Below are positions 52,540 to 62,249 of a stretch of 64,000 bases of DNA, one piece after another (position 1 is the first letter of the stretch; each line of letters begins with the position of its first letter). The translations under genes and the position numbers were made by a program. This stretch comes from Rugamonas sp. (GTDB taxonomy: Bacteria > Pseudomonadota > Gammaproteobacteria > Burkholderiales > Burkholderiaceae_D). The DNA lies in the NCBI RefSeq assembly GCF_025354735.1, contig NZ_JANXMI010000230.1:1-64000 (forward strand), in the 5' to 3' direction. The notes beneath the pieces were generated by a model. The model was not told where the DNA came from. It made no database searches and saw only the letters and a list, made by a program, of their open reading frames with translations.

Positions 52540-55500
52540 GCGGCTTTAACTTATCGGCCTTCGGGGTACGCGAACGCGCCGTCACGCTGTTCCTGATCGT
52601 CGCCATCGCCGTGGCCGGCGTGTTTTCCCTGCTGCGCCTGGGGCGCGCCGAAGACCCCAGCTTCGTGGTCAAGATCATGACGATTTCGGCGGTCTGGCCC
52701 GGCGCCACCGCCGAGGAAATGCAGCAGCAAGTGGCCGACCGCCTGGAAAAGCGTTTGCAGGAGCTGGAATTCTACGACCGCGTGGAGACGGCGGCGCGGC
52801 CCGGCCTGGTCACGATGAAGCTGTACCTGAAGGATTACGCGCTGCCGGACCAGGTGCCGGAACAGTTTTACCAGGCCCGCAAAAAGCTCGGCGACGAGGC
52901 GCTGAACCTGCCGCGCGGCGTGGTCGGCCCCCTCATCAACGATGAATATTCCGCCGTGTATTTCTCGCTGTTCTCGCTGGTCGGCAAGTCCGTGCCGCAC
53001 CGCCAGCTGGTGTTGCAGGCCGAAGACGTGCGCCAGCGCCTGTTGCGCGTGCCCGGCGTGCAGAAGATCAACATCCTCGGCGAGCAGCAGCAAAAGATTT
53101 TCGTCGAGATTTCCTACCAGCGCCTGGCCACCCTGGGCATCAAGGCCCAGGCCGTGATCGATGCGCTGGCCAGGCAAAACAACGTCACCTCCGCCGGTTT
53201 CGTGGAAACCAGCGGCCCGCGCGTGCAACTGCGGCTCGACGGCGCCATCGACAGCGTCGAGACCGTCAAGGCCATACCCATCGCCGCCGGCGAGCGCACG
53301 CTCAAGCTGGGCGACGTGGCCGACGTCAAACGCGGCTATGAAGACCCGGCCAGCTATGCGATCCGCACCCAGGGCGAAGCGGCGCTGATGCTGGCCATCG
53401 TCATGAAAAAAGGGCAAAACGGCCTGGAGCTGGGCAAGGCGCTGGCGGCCGAGGAAAACGATTTGCGCGCCACGCTGCCGACCGGCATCGTGTTGAGCAA
53501 GGTGTCCGACCAGTCGCAGGCCATCGACGCCTCGGTCGACGAGTTCATGATTAAATTCGTCGTCGCGCTGGCGGTGGTGATCGTGGTCAGCCTGGTCACG
53601 CTGGGCTTCCGCGTCGGGCTGGTGGTGGCCGCCGCCGTGCCGCTGACGCTGTCGGCCGTCTTCGTCATCATGCTGGCCACCGGGCGCGACTTCGACCGCA
53701 TCACGCTGGGCGCGCTGATCCTCTCGCTCGGCCTGCTGGTCGACGACGCCATCATCGCCATCGAAATGATGGTGGTGAAAATGGAAGAGGGCATGGACCG
53801 CGTGGCCGCCGCCACCTACGCCTGGGGCGCCACGGCCGCGCCCATGTTGTCGGGCACGCTGCTCACCATCATCGGCTTCCTGCCGGTCGGCTTCGCCCGC
53901 TCCACGGCCGGCGAATACGCCGGCAACATCTTCTGGGTGGTGGCGTTCTCGCTGATCGCCTCGTGGTTCGTGGCGGTGCTGTTCATTCCCTACATGGGCG
54001 TGCAGCTGCTGCCGCAAATACCGGTCAAGCAAGGCGGCCATGAGGCCATCTACGCCACCAAGAACTACCAGCGCCTGCGCGCCATGGTGCGCGGCTGCGT
54101 CGACCACAAATGGCTGGCCGCCGGCGTCACGCTGGCCTTGCTGGTGCTGGCCATCGTCGGCATGGGCCGGGTGCAGAAACAGTTCTTCCCCAATTCCGAG
54201 CGGCCCGAGCTGACCATCGAGGTCAACCTGCCGCCCGGCAGCGCCTTCGCCGCCACCGACGCCGTGCTGCGCCGGCTCGAAGCGGCCATCGGCGCCGAGT
54301 CGGAAGCGAAAATCGTCTCCGGCTACGTCGGCGCCGGCGCGCCGCGCTTCTTCCTGTCGGCCAATCCGGAACTGCCCAACCCGGCGTTCGGCCAGGTCAT
54401 CGTGCTGACCGACGGCCCGGCCGCGCGCGACGCGCTCAAGCTGAAGATCCGCAAGATGGTGGCCGACGGCCGCTTCACCGAGGCGCGCGTGCGCGTCAGC
54501 CAATTCCTGTTCGGCCCGCCCGTGCCCTATCCGGTGCTGTTCCGCGTCGTCGGCCCCGACCTCGACCAGGTGCGCGGCATCGCCGTCAAGGTGCGCGCGG
54601 TCATGGAGCGCAACGCCGACATGCTCGACGTCCACCTCGACTGGGGCAACCGCACGCCGACGCTGCATCTGGCGCTGGACCAGGAACGCCTGCGCCAGGT
54701 CGGCCTCAATCCGCGCGACGCCGCCACCCAGTTGCAGGCGCTGCTCAACGGCGCGCCCGCCACCCAGCTGCGCGAAGGCCTGCGCTCGGTCGACGTGCTG
54801 CTGCGCAGTCCGCGCCGCGAAGGGCAGAGCCTGGACGGCATCGGCAACCTGACGCTGACCACCGACAACGGCGGCACGGTGCCGCTGTCGCAGGTGGCAA
54901 GGCTGGAGCCGGCCATGGAGGACGCCGTGCTCAAACGCTACAACCGCGAATCCTACATCGCCGTGCAGGGCGACGTGCGCGACGGCGTGCAGCCGCCCGA
55001 CGTCACCAAGGCGCTGCTGCCGCAGCTCGAAGCGCTGAAGGCCGCGTTGCCGACGGGATACCGCATCGACACCGGCGGCGCCGTCGAGGAAAGCGCCAAG
55101 GCCAATCTGGCGCTGGCCAAGCTGTTCCCGCTGATGATAATCCTGATGCTGGTGGTCATCATGTTCCAGGTGCGCTCCTTCGCCACGATGTGGATGGTGT
55201 TCGCCACCGCGCCGCTGGGCTTGGTCGGCGCGGTGCCGGCGCTGCTGGCGTTCGGCAAGCCCTTCGGCTTCACCGCCATCCTGGGCTTGATCGGCCTGGC
55301 CGGCATCCTGATGCGCAACACGCTGATCCTGGTCGACCAGATCCGCCACGACCGCGACGCCGGCCTGTCGGCCTACGAAGCGGTGGTGGAGTCGACGGTG
55401 CGCCGGGCCCGCCCGGTGATCCTGACGGCGGCGGCGGCCATGCTGGCCTTCATCCCGCTGACCCATTCCAGCTTCTGGGGGCCGCTGGCCTACGTGCTGA

Positions 55501-55646
55501 TCGGCGGCGTCGGCGTCGGCACCTTGCTGACGCTGCTGTTCCTGCCGGCCTTGTATTCGCTGTGGTTCAAGGTGAGCCGCACCGCCGCGCCGGCCGCCCA
55601 GCCCGACCCGCTCGATTCCCGTTCCGCCACCCAGGAGGCCGCATGA
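52536..55646 (+). CDS. RND-family efflux transporter permease
   Basis: A 1036-residue AcrB-like proton-driven exporter with the usual 12 hydrophobic segments, two large periplasmic loops, and the transmembrane-4 stretch LGLLVDDAIIAIEMMV with the aspartates of the proton relay. Sequence style places it with the MdtB/CusA-unlike, general HAE-1-type pumps often next to PadR or TetR regulators. The substrate is unknown. It overlaps both neighbours by 4 bp, showing a coupled three-gene operon. Confidence 0.92.
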   Translation: MSGFNLSAFGVRERAVTLFLIVAIAVAGVFSLLRLGRAEDPSFVVKIMTISAVWPGATAEEMQQQVADRLEKRLQELEFYDRVETAARPGLVTMKLYLKDYALPDQVPEQFYQARKKLGDEALNLPRGVVGPLINDEYSAVYFSLFSLVGKSVPHRQLVLQAEDVRQRLLRVPGVQKINILGEQQQKIFVEISYQRLATLGIKAQAVIDALARQNNVTSAGFVETSGPRVQLRLDGAIDSVETVKAIPIAAGERTLKLGDVADVKRGYEDPASYAIRTQGEAALMLAIVMKKGQNGLELGKALAAEENDLRATLPTGIVLSKVSDQSQAIDASVDEFMIKFVVALAVVIVVSLVTLGFRVGLVVAAAVPLTLSAVFVIMLATGRDFDRITLGALILSLGLLVDDAIIAIEMMVVKMEEGMDRVAAATYAWGATAAPMLSGTLLTIIGFLPVGFARSTAGEYAGNIFWVVAFSLIASWFVAVLFIPYMGVQLLPQIPVKQGGHEAIYATKNYQRLRAMVRGCVDHKWLAAGVTLALLVLAIVGMGRVQKQFFPNSERPELTIEVNLPPGSAFAATDAVLRRLEAAIGAESEAKIVSGYVGAGAPRFFLSANPELPNPAFGQVIVLTDGPAARDALKLKIRKMVADGRFTEARVRVSQFLFGPPVPYPVLFRVVGPDLDQVRGIAVKVRAVMERNADMLDVHLDWGNRTPTLHLALDQERLRQVGLNPRDAATQLQALLNGAPATQLREGLRSVDVLLRSPRREGQSLDGIGNLTLTTDNGGTVPLSQVARLEPAMEDAVLKRYNRESYIAVQGDVRDGVQPPDVTKALLPQLEALKAALPTGYRIDTGGAVEESAKANLALAKLFPLMIILMLVVIMFQVRSFATMWMVFATAPLGLVGAVPALLAFGKPFGFTAILGLIGLAGILMRNTLILVDQIRHDRDAGLSAYEAVVESTVRRARPVILTAAAAMLAFIPLTHSSFWGPLAYVLIGGVGVGTLLTLLFLPALYSLWFKVSRTAAPAAQPDPLDSRSATQEAA

Positions 55647-57144
55647 CGCGCCGTAATCGATACACACTGCCGCTGGCGCTGACGGCGCTGCTGCTGGCCG
55701 GCTGCTCGCTGGCGCCGACCTATGAAAGGCCGGCTCTGCCGGTCGCCGCGGCCTGGCCCGAGGCCGGCGCCGGCGCGGCCGACGGCGCGGCCGCCGCGCA
55801 CGACATCGCCTGGCAGGATTTCTTCCGCGACCCGGAGCTCAAGCGCATCATCGCGCTGGCGCTGGAACACAACCGCGACCTGCGCGTGGCCGTGCTGAAC
55901 GTCGAACGCGCCCGCGCCCTGTATCAGGTCCAGTCGGCGGACCGCCTGCCCTCGCTCAACGCCGGCCTGTCCGCCGCCAGCCAGCGCGTGCCCGACCGGG
56001 TCACGCCGGGCGGGTTCGGCGGCCTCGGGCGCGACTACAGCGCCGGCGTCGGCCTGCCCTCGTTCGAGGTCGACCTGTTCGGCCGCGTGCGCAACCTGAG
56101 CCAGGCCGCGCTGGAACGCTACGCCGCCACCGGCGAAGCGCGGCGCAGCGTCCAGATCAGCCTGATCGGCGAAGTGGCGACGGTCTACGAAGCGGTGCTG
56201 GCCGACCAGCGCCTGCTGGAGCTGAGCCGTCAAACCCAGGCCAGCCGCGGCGAATCGCATCAGCGCCAACGCCAGCTGTTCGAGCAGGGCGCCAGTTCCG
56301 AATACGATCTGCGCCAGTCCGAATCGCTGCTCGAAGCGGTCAACGTGGCGCTGGCGCAAAACACGCGCCAGCGGGCCCGCGACGACAACGCGCTGACGGT
56401 GCTGATCGGCCAGTCGCTGACGGCCGGCCAGTCGCCCACGCCGGCCGCCCGGCAAGCCGGCCCGCAAGCCGTGCAGCTATCCGACCACGTCATGGCGGAC
56501 TTGCCTGCCGGCCTGCCGTCGGACCTGCTGGCGGCGCGGCCCGACATACGCCAGCAGGAAGCCGTGCTGCGCGCGGCGAACGCCAACATCGGCGTGGCGC
56601 GCGCCGCTTTCTTCCCGCGCATCACGCTGACCGGCTCGTTCGGCTCGGCCAGCAACGAGCTGTCCGGCCTGTTCGATGCCGGCAGCCGCCCTGGAGTTTC
56701 CTGCCGCAGCTGACGCTGCCCCTCTTCGACGGCGGCCGCAACCGCGCCAACCTGGGCGTGGCCCGGGCCGAGCGCGACATCGCCGTGGCGCAGTACGAGA
56801 AGACCATCGAACTGGCCTTCCGCGACGTCGCCGACGCGCTGGCCGGCCGCGCCACGCTGACCGAAGAATTACGCGCCGTGCGCGCCCAGGAACAGGCCGA
56901 GCAGGTCCGCTTCGACCTGGCCAGGCTGCGCTACGACGGCGGGCAATCGAGCTATCTCGACTATCTCGATGCGCAGCGCTCGCTGTTCGCCGTGCAGCAG
57001 CAAGCCATCCGTACCGCCCTGGCCGAAGTGCAGAACCGCATCAGCCTGTACAAGGCGCTGGGCGGCGGCTGGCGGACCGACCCCGCGAACGCCGCCGGCA
57101 CGCCCACCACGGCGGTGGCGGCCGGCGCAGCGGGCAATTCCTGA
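55643..57144 (+). pseudogene. outer membrane factor of the RND pump, frameshifted
   Basis: A NodT/OprM-type outer-membrane lipoprotein (lipobox LLLAGC, cysteine 21) with the double-repeat TolC-like architecture. The first frame runs 55643-56713 and stops after a 24-base garbled tail; the missing part continues in another frame to 57144 (SFLPQLTLPLFDGGRNRANLGVA...). Homologues read DAGSRAWSFLPQL here; adding one G between 56689 and 56690 restores exactly that. So a single-base deletion, or a sequencing error, has split the gene. If real, the pump would need another outer-membrane partner. Confidence 0.88.
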
Positions 57145-57170
57145 CCCTCACCCTCTCATAAGGAAACATC

Positions 57171-58079
57171 ATGACCACGGAAACCATCCTCATCACCGGC
57201 GCCGCCGGCAGCGTCGGCTCCACCTCGCGCGTGGCGATCGGCCTGTTGCTGGAACAGGGCCACCGCGTACGCGCCATGGTGCGCACGCTCGACGACCGCG
57301 CCGAATCGCTGCGCGCCATGGGCGCCGAAGTGGTGGTCGCCGACATGCTCGACATCATCGCCGTGCGCGCCGCGATGGCGGGCTGCTCCGTCGTCTATTT
57401 CACGATGTCGATTTCGCCCACCTATCTGGAAGCGGCCACCAACGTCGCCGCCGTGGCGAAAAGCCTGGGCGTGCAAGCCTTCGTCAACCTGTCGCAGATG
57501 ACGGTGTCGCAGATGAGCGATACCGCCACCACCACCAGCCCGCAGCAAAAGCAGCACTGGCTGGCCGAGCAGATGTTGCGCTGGTCCGGCCTGCCGGTGG
57601 TCTATTTGCGTCCGACCGCCTTCTTCGACGGCATGTTCCTGGTGCAGGGCGCCAAGGGCATCCGGGACGACAACGTCATCCGCCTGCCTTTCGCCGACGG
57701 CAAGACCTCGCCCATCGCCGGCAGCGACGTCGGCGCCGCTGCGGCCGTCGTGCTGGCCGATCCGGCGCCGCACATCGGCAAGGTCTACGAGCTGACCGGT
57801 CCGGCGTCGCTGACGCTGGCCGAGATCGCGCAGCAATTCAGCATCGCCCTGGGCCGCACTATCGACTACGTCAACGTGCCGCCGGCGATGTGGGAAGCCA
57901 AGCTGCGCGAGATGCAACTGCCGCCGCATTTGCTGGCCCATCTGGCCACGATGGCCCAGCTCCATCGCGACAATCAATATGACCGCCTGACCCACACCTT
58001 CGAGCAACTGGTCGGGCGCGCCCCGATCTCGGCCGCCGAATTCGCGCGCCGGCACGCCGTCGATTTCACGCCCGCCTGA
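57171..58079 (+). CDS. NmrA/atypical SDR NAD(P)H-binding protein
   Basis: A 302-residue atypical short-chain dehydrogenase of the NmrA/HSCARG/QOR2-like group: N-terminal LITGAAGSVGSTS dinucleotide motif, FVNLSQMTVSQMS, and a substrate part typical of NAD(P)H:quinone oxidoreductase 2 relatives. The catalytic tyrosine-x3-lysine of classical SDRs is not obvious, so it may act as a redox sensor. It begins 26 bp after the pump operon with AAGGAAA and precedes the YCII gene by 26 bp, so it may be read through from the PadR-controlled promoter. Confidence 0.82.
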   Translation: MTTETILITGAAGSVGSTSRVAIGLLLEQGHRVRAMVRTLDDRAESLRAMGAEVVVADMLDIIAVRAAMAGCSVVYFTMSISPTYLEAATNVAAVAKSLGVQAFVNLSQMTVSQMSDTATTTSPQQKQHWLAEQMLRWSGLPVVYLRPTAFFDGMFLVQGAKGIRDDNVIRLPFADGKTSPIAGSDVGAAAAVVLADPAPHIGKVYELTGPASLTLAEIAQQFSIALGRTIDYVNVPPAMWEAKLREMQLPPHLLAHLATMAQLHRDNQYDRLTHTFEQLVGRAPISAAEFARRHAVDFTPA

Positions 58080-58105
58080 TAAACGCCCCTTCTACGAAGA
58101 CCATC

Positions 58106-58447
58106 ATGGAATTTGTTCTGACTTTTCAACAACCGGCCGACATCGGTCTGGCGTACGCCGACCCGGTCCAGGGACCGGAAATCTCGCGTGCATGGGGGGA
58201 GTACATGGGCGCCATGGCGACCGCCGGCGTCCTGCGCAGCGGCAAGCAGTTCGACGCCGGCAACGCCAGCGCCGTCAGCGTCCGCGAAGGGCGGCGCGTG
58301 GTGCGCCACGCCGTCGCCCCGGATGCCGCGCATATTCCCGGCGGCTATGTCGTCATCGACGTCGGCACGCTGGAAGAGGCGCTGATGTGGGCCGAGCGCA
58401 GCCCCAGTTCGGTGCGGGGATGCACGGAAGTATGGCCGGGCAAGTGA
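58106..58447 (+). CDS. YCII-related (DGPF) domain protein
   Basis: A 113-residue single-domain YCII/DGPF-type protein (YMGAMATAGVLRSGKQF and GGYVVIDVGTLEEALMWAERSPS are typical). These small dimeric proteins are often encoded beside sigma factors or redox enzymes; the function is unclear. The stop is 2 bp before the ATG used for the next gene, so the two are coupled. Confidence 0.83.
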   Translation: MEFVLTFQQPADIGLAYADPVQGPEISRAWGEYMGAMATAGVLRSGKQFDAGNASAVSVREGRRVVRHAVAPDAAHIPGGYVVIDVGTLEEALMWAERSPSSVRGCTEVWPGK

Positions 58448-58449
58448 GC

Positions 58450-59952
58450 ATGCGACCGTTCATCGGCCTGGCCGCGCTGTCGCTGGCCGCCATGGTGCAG
58501 GCGCTCCCGGCGAACGCCGCCGCGCCGGCCGAGTACGCGCTGACCGTCAAGCCGCTGCTCGGCGCCGACGGCAAGGTCGGCGCCCTCGACGTGCGGGAAG
58601 CGTTGCAGCCTGCCGCGCTGCCGCGCGACGGACTACCTTTGCGCCTGCGCGCCGCGCTCTCGACGTTCGGCGTGAAAGCCATCGCCGCCAGGGTGGAGCG
58701 GCTGGAAGTGAGCGACGCGGCCGGCGCCGTGGCCATGCTGGCCAGCGACGACGCGCCATCGGGCCGGCCGGACGGCGCTTATCGGCACTGGCAGGCCGCG
58801 CGGCAAGTGTCCGGCCCGGTCCTGATCCGCTACCGCATCGCCACCCAGGCGGTCGATGAGCAGGGCGGGCCGCCCTTCGGCATGAAGGCGGCCGGCGGCG
58901 GCGTGGCGGGCAGCGGTCGCGGCTTTCTCGTGCTGCCCGAGAATGCGGCGAGCACGTCGACGCTGATGCGCTGGGACTTGTCGGACCTGGCGGCCGGATC
59001 GGTCGGCGTCATCACCGCCGGCGAAGGCGAGACCGTCGTCGCCGGGCCGCCGCAGGAAATGCTGGAACTGTGGATGCTGGCCGGACCGGCCGCGCCATAC
59101 CGCTCCGTCCGCTCGCCGTCCTTCAACGCCTATGTGCTGGGCCAGCCGCCCTTCGACGCGGCCGCCATGCTGGACTGGGCCAACCGCTCCTACGCCTATC
59201 TGGCCGAGTCCTTGCAATATCTGGGGGCGCCGCCGTACCGGCTGTTCATGCGCACGCTCGACGGACCGTCCTTCGCCACCGGGACGGCGCGGCACGACGG
59301 CGGGGGCAGCCTGATTACGCTCGGCGAGCGCTATTCCAAAAATCAAGACCTCGACTATCTGCACACCGTGATCTTTCACGAGATGACGCATCAGTGGGTG
59401 GGGCAATTCGACAGCGCCGCGCCATGGTTTTCCGAAGGGCTGACGACTTATCTGTCGGCGGTCCTGCCGTGTCGCGCGGGCATAGAGGAGCCAGCTTATT
59501 GCGCGGCCAGCATCAACAGCTCGACGCACACTTATTACGAAAGCGATGGCCGCAACTGGCCGCTGTCGCGCATCAGCGCGTCGGGCAGCGAAAACGTGCG
59601 GCGCGCGCCTTACGGTCGCGGCATGTTGTATTTCGCCATGCTGGACGCCCAGGTCCGCGACAAGTCGCAAGGCGCCAGGGGCCTGGAAGCGCTGCTGTTG
59701 CCGCTGTTCCAGGCCCGGCAAAAGGGCTTGCAGCTGAACGACGCGGCCTGGGAAAGCATGCTGGCGCGCGAACTCGGCGCGCAGGCGGTCGCCGAGTTCC
59801 GCGCCTCGGTGGTCGAGGGCGACGTCACGCTGATTCCGCCGTCCGACGCTTTCGGACCCTGCCTGGCCCGTTACCGCGCGCACTGGCTTGCCGAGGGAAG
59901 CGCCAAGCCGGTCGACGGCTACGAGTGGCGTCCGGTGGCCTGCCAGCGCTAG
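58450..59952 (+). CDS. exported gluzincin metallopeptidase (M1/M61-like, HEMTH)
   Basis: A 500-residue protein with a signal peptide (about 1-26) and a C-terminal peptidase domain: H310-E-M-T-H314 as zinc site and E329 in FSEGLTTYLS as third ligand. The gap from H314 to the glutamate is 14 residues rather than the 18 usual for M1 aminopeptidases, so it is a divergent relative. The N-terminal half has beta-rich segments as in the M1/M61 group. Substrate unknown. ATG 58450 is chosen; in-frame ATGs at 58432 and 58420 and a GTG at 58444 are alternatives. Confidence 0.8.
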   Translation: MRPFIGLAALSLAAMVQALPANAAAPAEYALTVKPLLGADGKVGALDVREALQPAALPRDGLPLRLRAALSTFGVKAIAARVERLEVSDAAGAVAMLASDDAPSGRPDGAYRHWQAARQVSGPVLIRYRIATQAVDEQGGPPFGMKAAGGGVAGSGRGFLVLPENAASTSTLMRWDLSDLAAGSVGVITAGEGETVVAGPPQEMLELWMLAGPAAPYRSVRSPSFNAYVLGQPPFDAAAMLDWANRSYAYLAESLQYLGAPPYRLFMRTLDGPSFATGTARHDGGGSLITLGERYSKNQDLDYLHTVIFHEMTHQWVGQFDSAAPWFSEGLTTYLSAVLPCRAGIEEPAYCAASINSSTHTYYESDGRNWPLSRISASGSENVRRAPYGRGMLYFAMLDAQVRDKSQGARGLEALLLPLFQARQKGLQLNDAAWESMLARELGAQAVAEFRASVVEGDVTLIPPSDAFGPCLARYRAHWLAEGSAKPVDGYEWRPVACQR

Positions 59953-60058
59953 TCGGGCGGCAGTCAGGCGCTAGTTATGACGTGGTTAGGCCGTGCTCTA
60001 GCCAGCTCCTCCGGCCGGGTGGCCAGCCATCCCCGGTCCGAATCCAGATAGCCCATTC

Positions 60059-60084
60059 GGGCGGCCAGCGCCGCCCCTTTTTTT
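60059..60084 (+). terminator. strong terminator 24 bp before the MATE start codon
   Basis: GGGCGGC (60059-60065), loop CAGC, GCCGCCC (60070-60076) and a T-run at 60078-60084. It lies 107 bp after the peptidase stop and only 24 bp before the MATE ATG. It either ends the peptidase transcript or acts as a leader attenuator for the MATE gene. Confidence 0.8.
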
Positions 60085-60107
60085 CACTTTCACCATCACA
60101 AAAAATC

Positions 60108-61490
60108 ATGCCAAAAATCGTATCCATCCAAGGCCGGGAAACTTCCCGGGACGAGGACGCCGTACCCTTTAACCACCTTTTGCACGGACCAGTGCTATCG
60201 ACGCTGATCCGCCTCGCGCTGCCGACGGTCATCGTCCTTTTCATGACCACGGTGCTCAGCGTGGCCGAAACCTATTTCGTGAGCGGCCTCGGCATGGAAG
60301 CCATCGCCGGCGCCTCGCTGGTGGTCCCCGTCATGATGCTGATGTCGATGGTGTCCAACGGCGGCATCGGCGGCGGCGTATCGTCGGCCATCGCGCGGGC
60401 GCGCGGTGCCGGCCGGCAGCAAGAGGCGGAAAGTCTGGCCTGGCACACGGTCGTCATCGGCGTCGTCGCCGGCGGCTTGTTCACCGTGGCGATGCTGCTC
60501 GGCGGCCCGGCCCTGTATCGCGGCCTCGGCGGCAGCGGCCGCTCGCTGGACCAGGCCGTGCTGTACTCGACCATCCTGTTTGCCGGCGCGATTCCGTTCT
60601 GGACCCTGATGCTGCTGCAAGCGGCCTTGCGCGGCGCCGGCAACGTGAAAATACCGGCCCTGGTCATGCTCGGCGGCGTGGCCGCCGGCCTGGTGCTGTC
60701 GCCGGTGCTCATCATGGGCTGGCTGGGCGCGCCGCGCATGGGGATCGCGGGCGCCGGCTTGGCCCAGGTCCTGTGCAATATCGGCGCTTTGGCCATCGTG
60801 GTGCGCTACATGCGCTCGGGCGCGTCGACCTTGCGGCTGCGCCTGTATCCGCTGCGGCGCGCGCACTTCAGCGCCATCCTCGGCATCGGCCTCATGTCGG
60901 CGATCAACGCCATCATGGCCGCCTTGTCGATCACCGCCTTGACGGCGGCGGCCGGCGCCGTTGGCGTCGCCGCGATCGCCGGCTACGGCATCGCCTCGCG
61001 GCTCGACATGCTGCTGGTGCCGGTGATGTTCGGCTTCGGCACCGCCGCCATCACGCTGGTGGGAACCAGTCTCGGCGCGGGCGATGTGGCCCGGGCGCGC
61101 CGCATCGCGATCGTCAACGTCGTGTTTGTCGCCGCCGTGGTCGGGGTCATCGGCCTGGTCGTATCGATGTTCCCCCAGCTGTGGCTGGGCTTGTTCACCA
61201 GCGACGCCACGGTACTGGCCGTCGGTGCGCAATACCTGCATATCGTGGCGCCGTTCTACGCCGTCACCGCGGTGATTTTCGAACTCTATTTTGCCGGGCA
61301 GGGCGCCCAACGCATAGCCTGGCCCATGACGGCCAGCGTGGTGCGCTTTGCGTTCGCCCTGCTCGCGATGGTGTTGGTGATCCAGGGCTACGCCAGCCTG
61401 ACGACGGCCTTCGTCCTGGTCGCCGCCAGCATCGTGGTCGCGGCGACGATCAGCTTGACGGGATTTTTCCGGACCCGCTGGGGGCAATAA
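60108..61490 (+). CDS. MATE-family multidrug exporter
   Basis: A 460-residue inner-membrane antiporter with 12 hydrophobic segments and the MatE domain twice. The beginning (LLHGPVLSTLIRLALPTVIVL...VAETYFVSGLG) is typical of the DinF/NorM-like group. It exports cationic compounds with Na+ or H+; substrate unknown. The start at 60108 has no Shine-Dalgarno: the preceding 24 bp are T-rich then A-rich after a terminator. No later ATG would keep the first helix. Confidence 0.88.
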   Translation: MPKIVSIQGRETSRDEDAVPFNHLLHGPVLSTLIRLALPTVIVLFMTTVLSVAETYFVSGLGMEAIAGASLVVPVMMLMSMVSNGGIGGGVSSAIARARGAGRQQEAESLAWHTVVIGVVAGGLFTVAMLLGGPALYRGLGGSGRSLDQAVLYSTILFAGAIPFWTLMLLQAALRGAGNVKIPALVMLGGVAAGLVLSPVLIMGWLGAPRMGIAGAGLAQVLCNIGALAIVVRYMRSGASTLRLRLYPLRRAHFSAILGIGLMSAINAIMAALSITALTAAAGAVGVAAIAGYGIASRLDMLLVPVMFGFGTAAITLVGTSLGAGDVARARRIAIVNVVFVAAVVGVIGLVVSMFPQLWLGLFTSDATVLAVGAQYLHIVAPFYAVTAVIFELYFAGQGAQRIAWPMTASVVRFAFALLAMVLVIQGYASLTTAFVLVAASIVVAATISLTGFFRTRWGQ

Positions 61491-61542
61491 AGAGCGATGG
61501 TCGCGGCGGCGCGCAGGTACCGGGTTAAAAAGCTTGCGGTAG

Positions 61543-61588
61543 TTAGAGTTTATGTGTAATCTAATTATAGTTAAATGTCGAACTCTAA
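61543..61588. promoter_or_regulatory. AT-rich gap with 8-bp inverted repeat
   Basis: TTAGAGTT (61543-61550) mirrors AACTCTAA (61581-61588) across 30 bp in an AT-rich gap between the MATE gene and the small membrane protein at 61677. It could form a hairpin or be a regulator site; the region also seems to hold the promoter for 61677. Confidence 0.35.
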
Positions 61589-61676
61589 AAGCTGGCGCTG
61601 ATGGCCTCCCTGGAGTTCAATAATTCCGAAAATTAATATTACATCATCAATTGATTACAAGTTACTGGAGCCTCAC

Positions 61677-62177
61677 ATGCAAACCGAACGAGACCTTGCC
61701 ACCCTGATTCCCTTCGCAGCGAGCGTGACCTTCGGCTTGCTCGCTTGGGGCGCCGTCATCATGAATTATGTCTGGCCGCGCATGCGCACCCTCGCGCTCG
61801 AAGCGGCAGTGCGTCCGCTGCTGCATCTGCACCTGTTCCGCTTCATGGGCCTGGCATTCATCATCCCCGGCGTGGCTGGCCTCCATCTCACACCCGAGTT
61901 CGCCATGCCGGCCGCCTACGGCGACCTGATTTCCATGGGCCTGGCATGGCTCGCCCTGTTCGCCACCGGCAGCCGCTACGCGCGTCCCGCCCTGTGGGTG
62001 TTCAACGTGTGGGGATTCGGCGACCTGTTGTTCGCCTTCTATCAGGGCACGATAGGCGTGGGCATCGAGCCGGCCGCACTGGGCGCCACGTGGTTCATCC
62101 CGACCGTGTTCGTGCCCCTGCTCATGTTGTCCCATGTGCTGATGATCGTGAAGTTGGTCCGCGCTCCGCAGGCCTGA
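61677..62177 (+). CDS. small integral membrane protein, function unknown
   Basis: A 166-residue protein with about five hydrophobic segments and no recognised domain. Conserved-looking polar residues are few: RLxLF..MG at the second helix and WGFGDLLFAFYQG at the fourth. CTGGAG precedes the ATG. It is separated from its neighbours by long AT-rich gaps on both sides and seems monocistronic. Confidence 0.75.
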   Translation: MQTERDLATLIPFAASVTFGLLAWGAVIMNYVWPRMRTLALEAAVRPLLHLHLFRFMGLAFIIPGVAGLHLTPEFAMPAAYGDLISMGLAWLALFATGSRYARPALWVFNVWGFGDLLFAFYQGTIGVGIEPAALGATWFIPTVFVPLLMLSHVLMIVKLVRAPQA

Positions 62178-62249
62178 ACAGGAACGTCGAGTTACCTTGG
62201 CGCTAGGCTGAGAGCCGCCCCCGTGCCACCGCCCCGCACAGCAACCGCA

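Noticed and set aside
52551-55667. A 1038-codon open frame antisense to the RND pump
   Set aside because: High-GC DNA gives long frames opposite strongly coded genes; the predicted protein is H/D/R/Q-rich without any domain, and the plus strand is clearly an AcrB-type pump.
59953-60058. Guanidine (ykkC) or other known riboswitch upstream of the MATE gene
   Set aside because: I compared it with the ykkC-type consensus from memory and did not find the conserved core; only the terminator is claimed.
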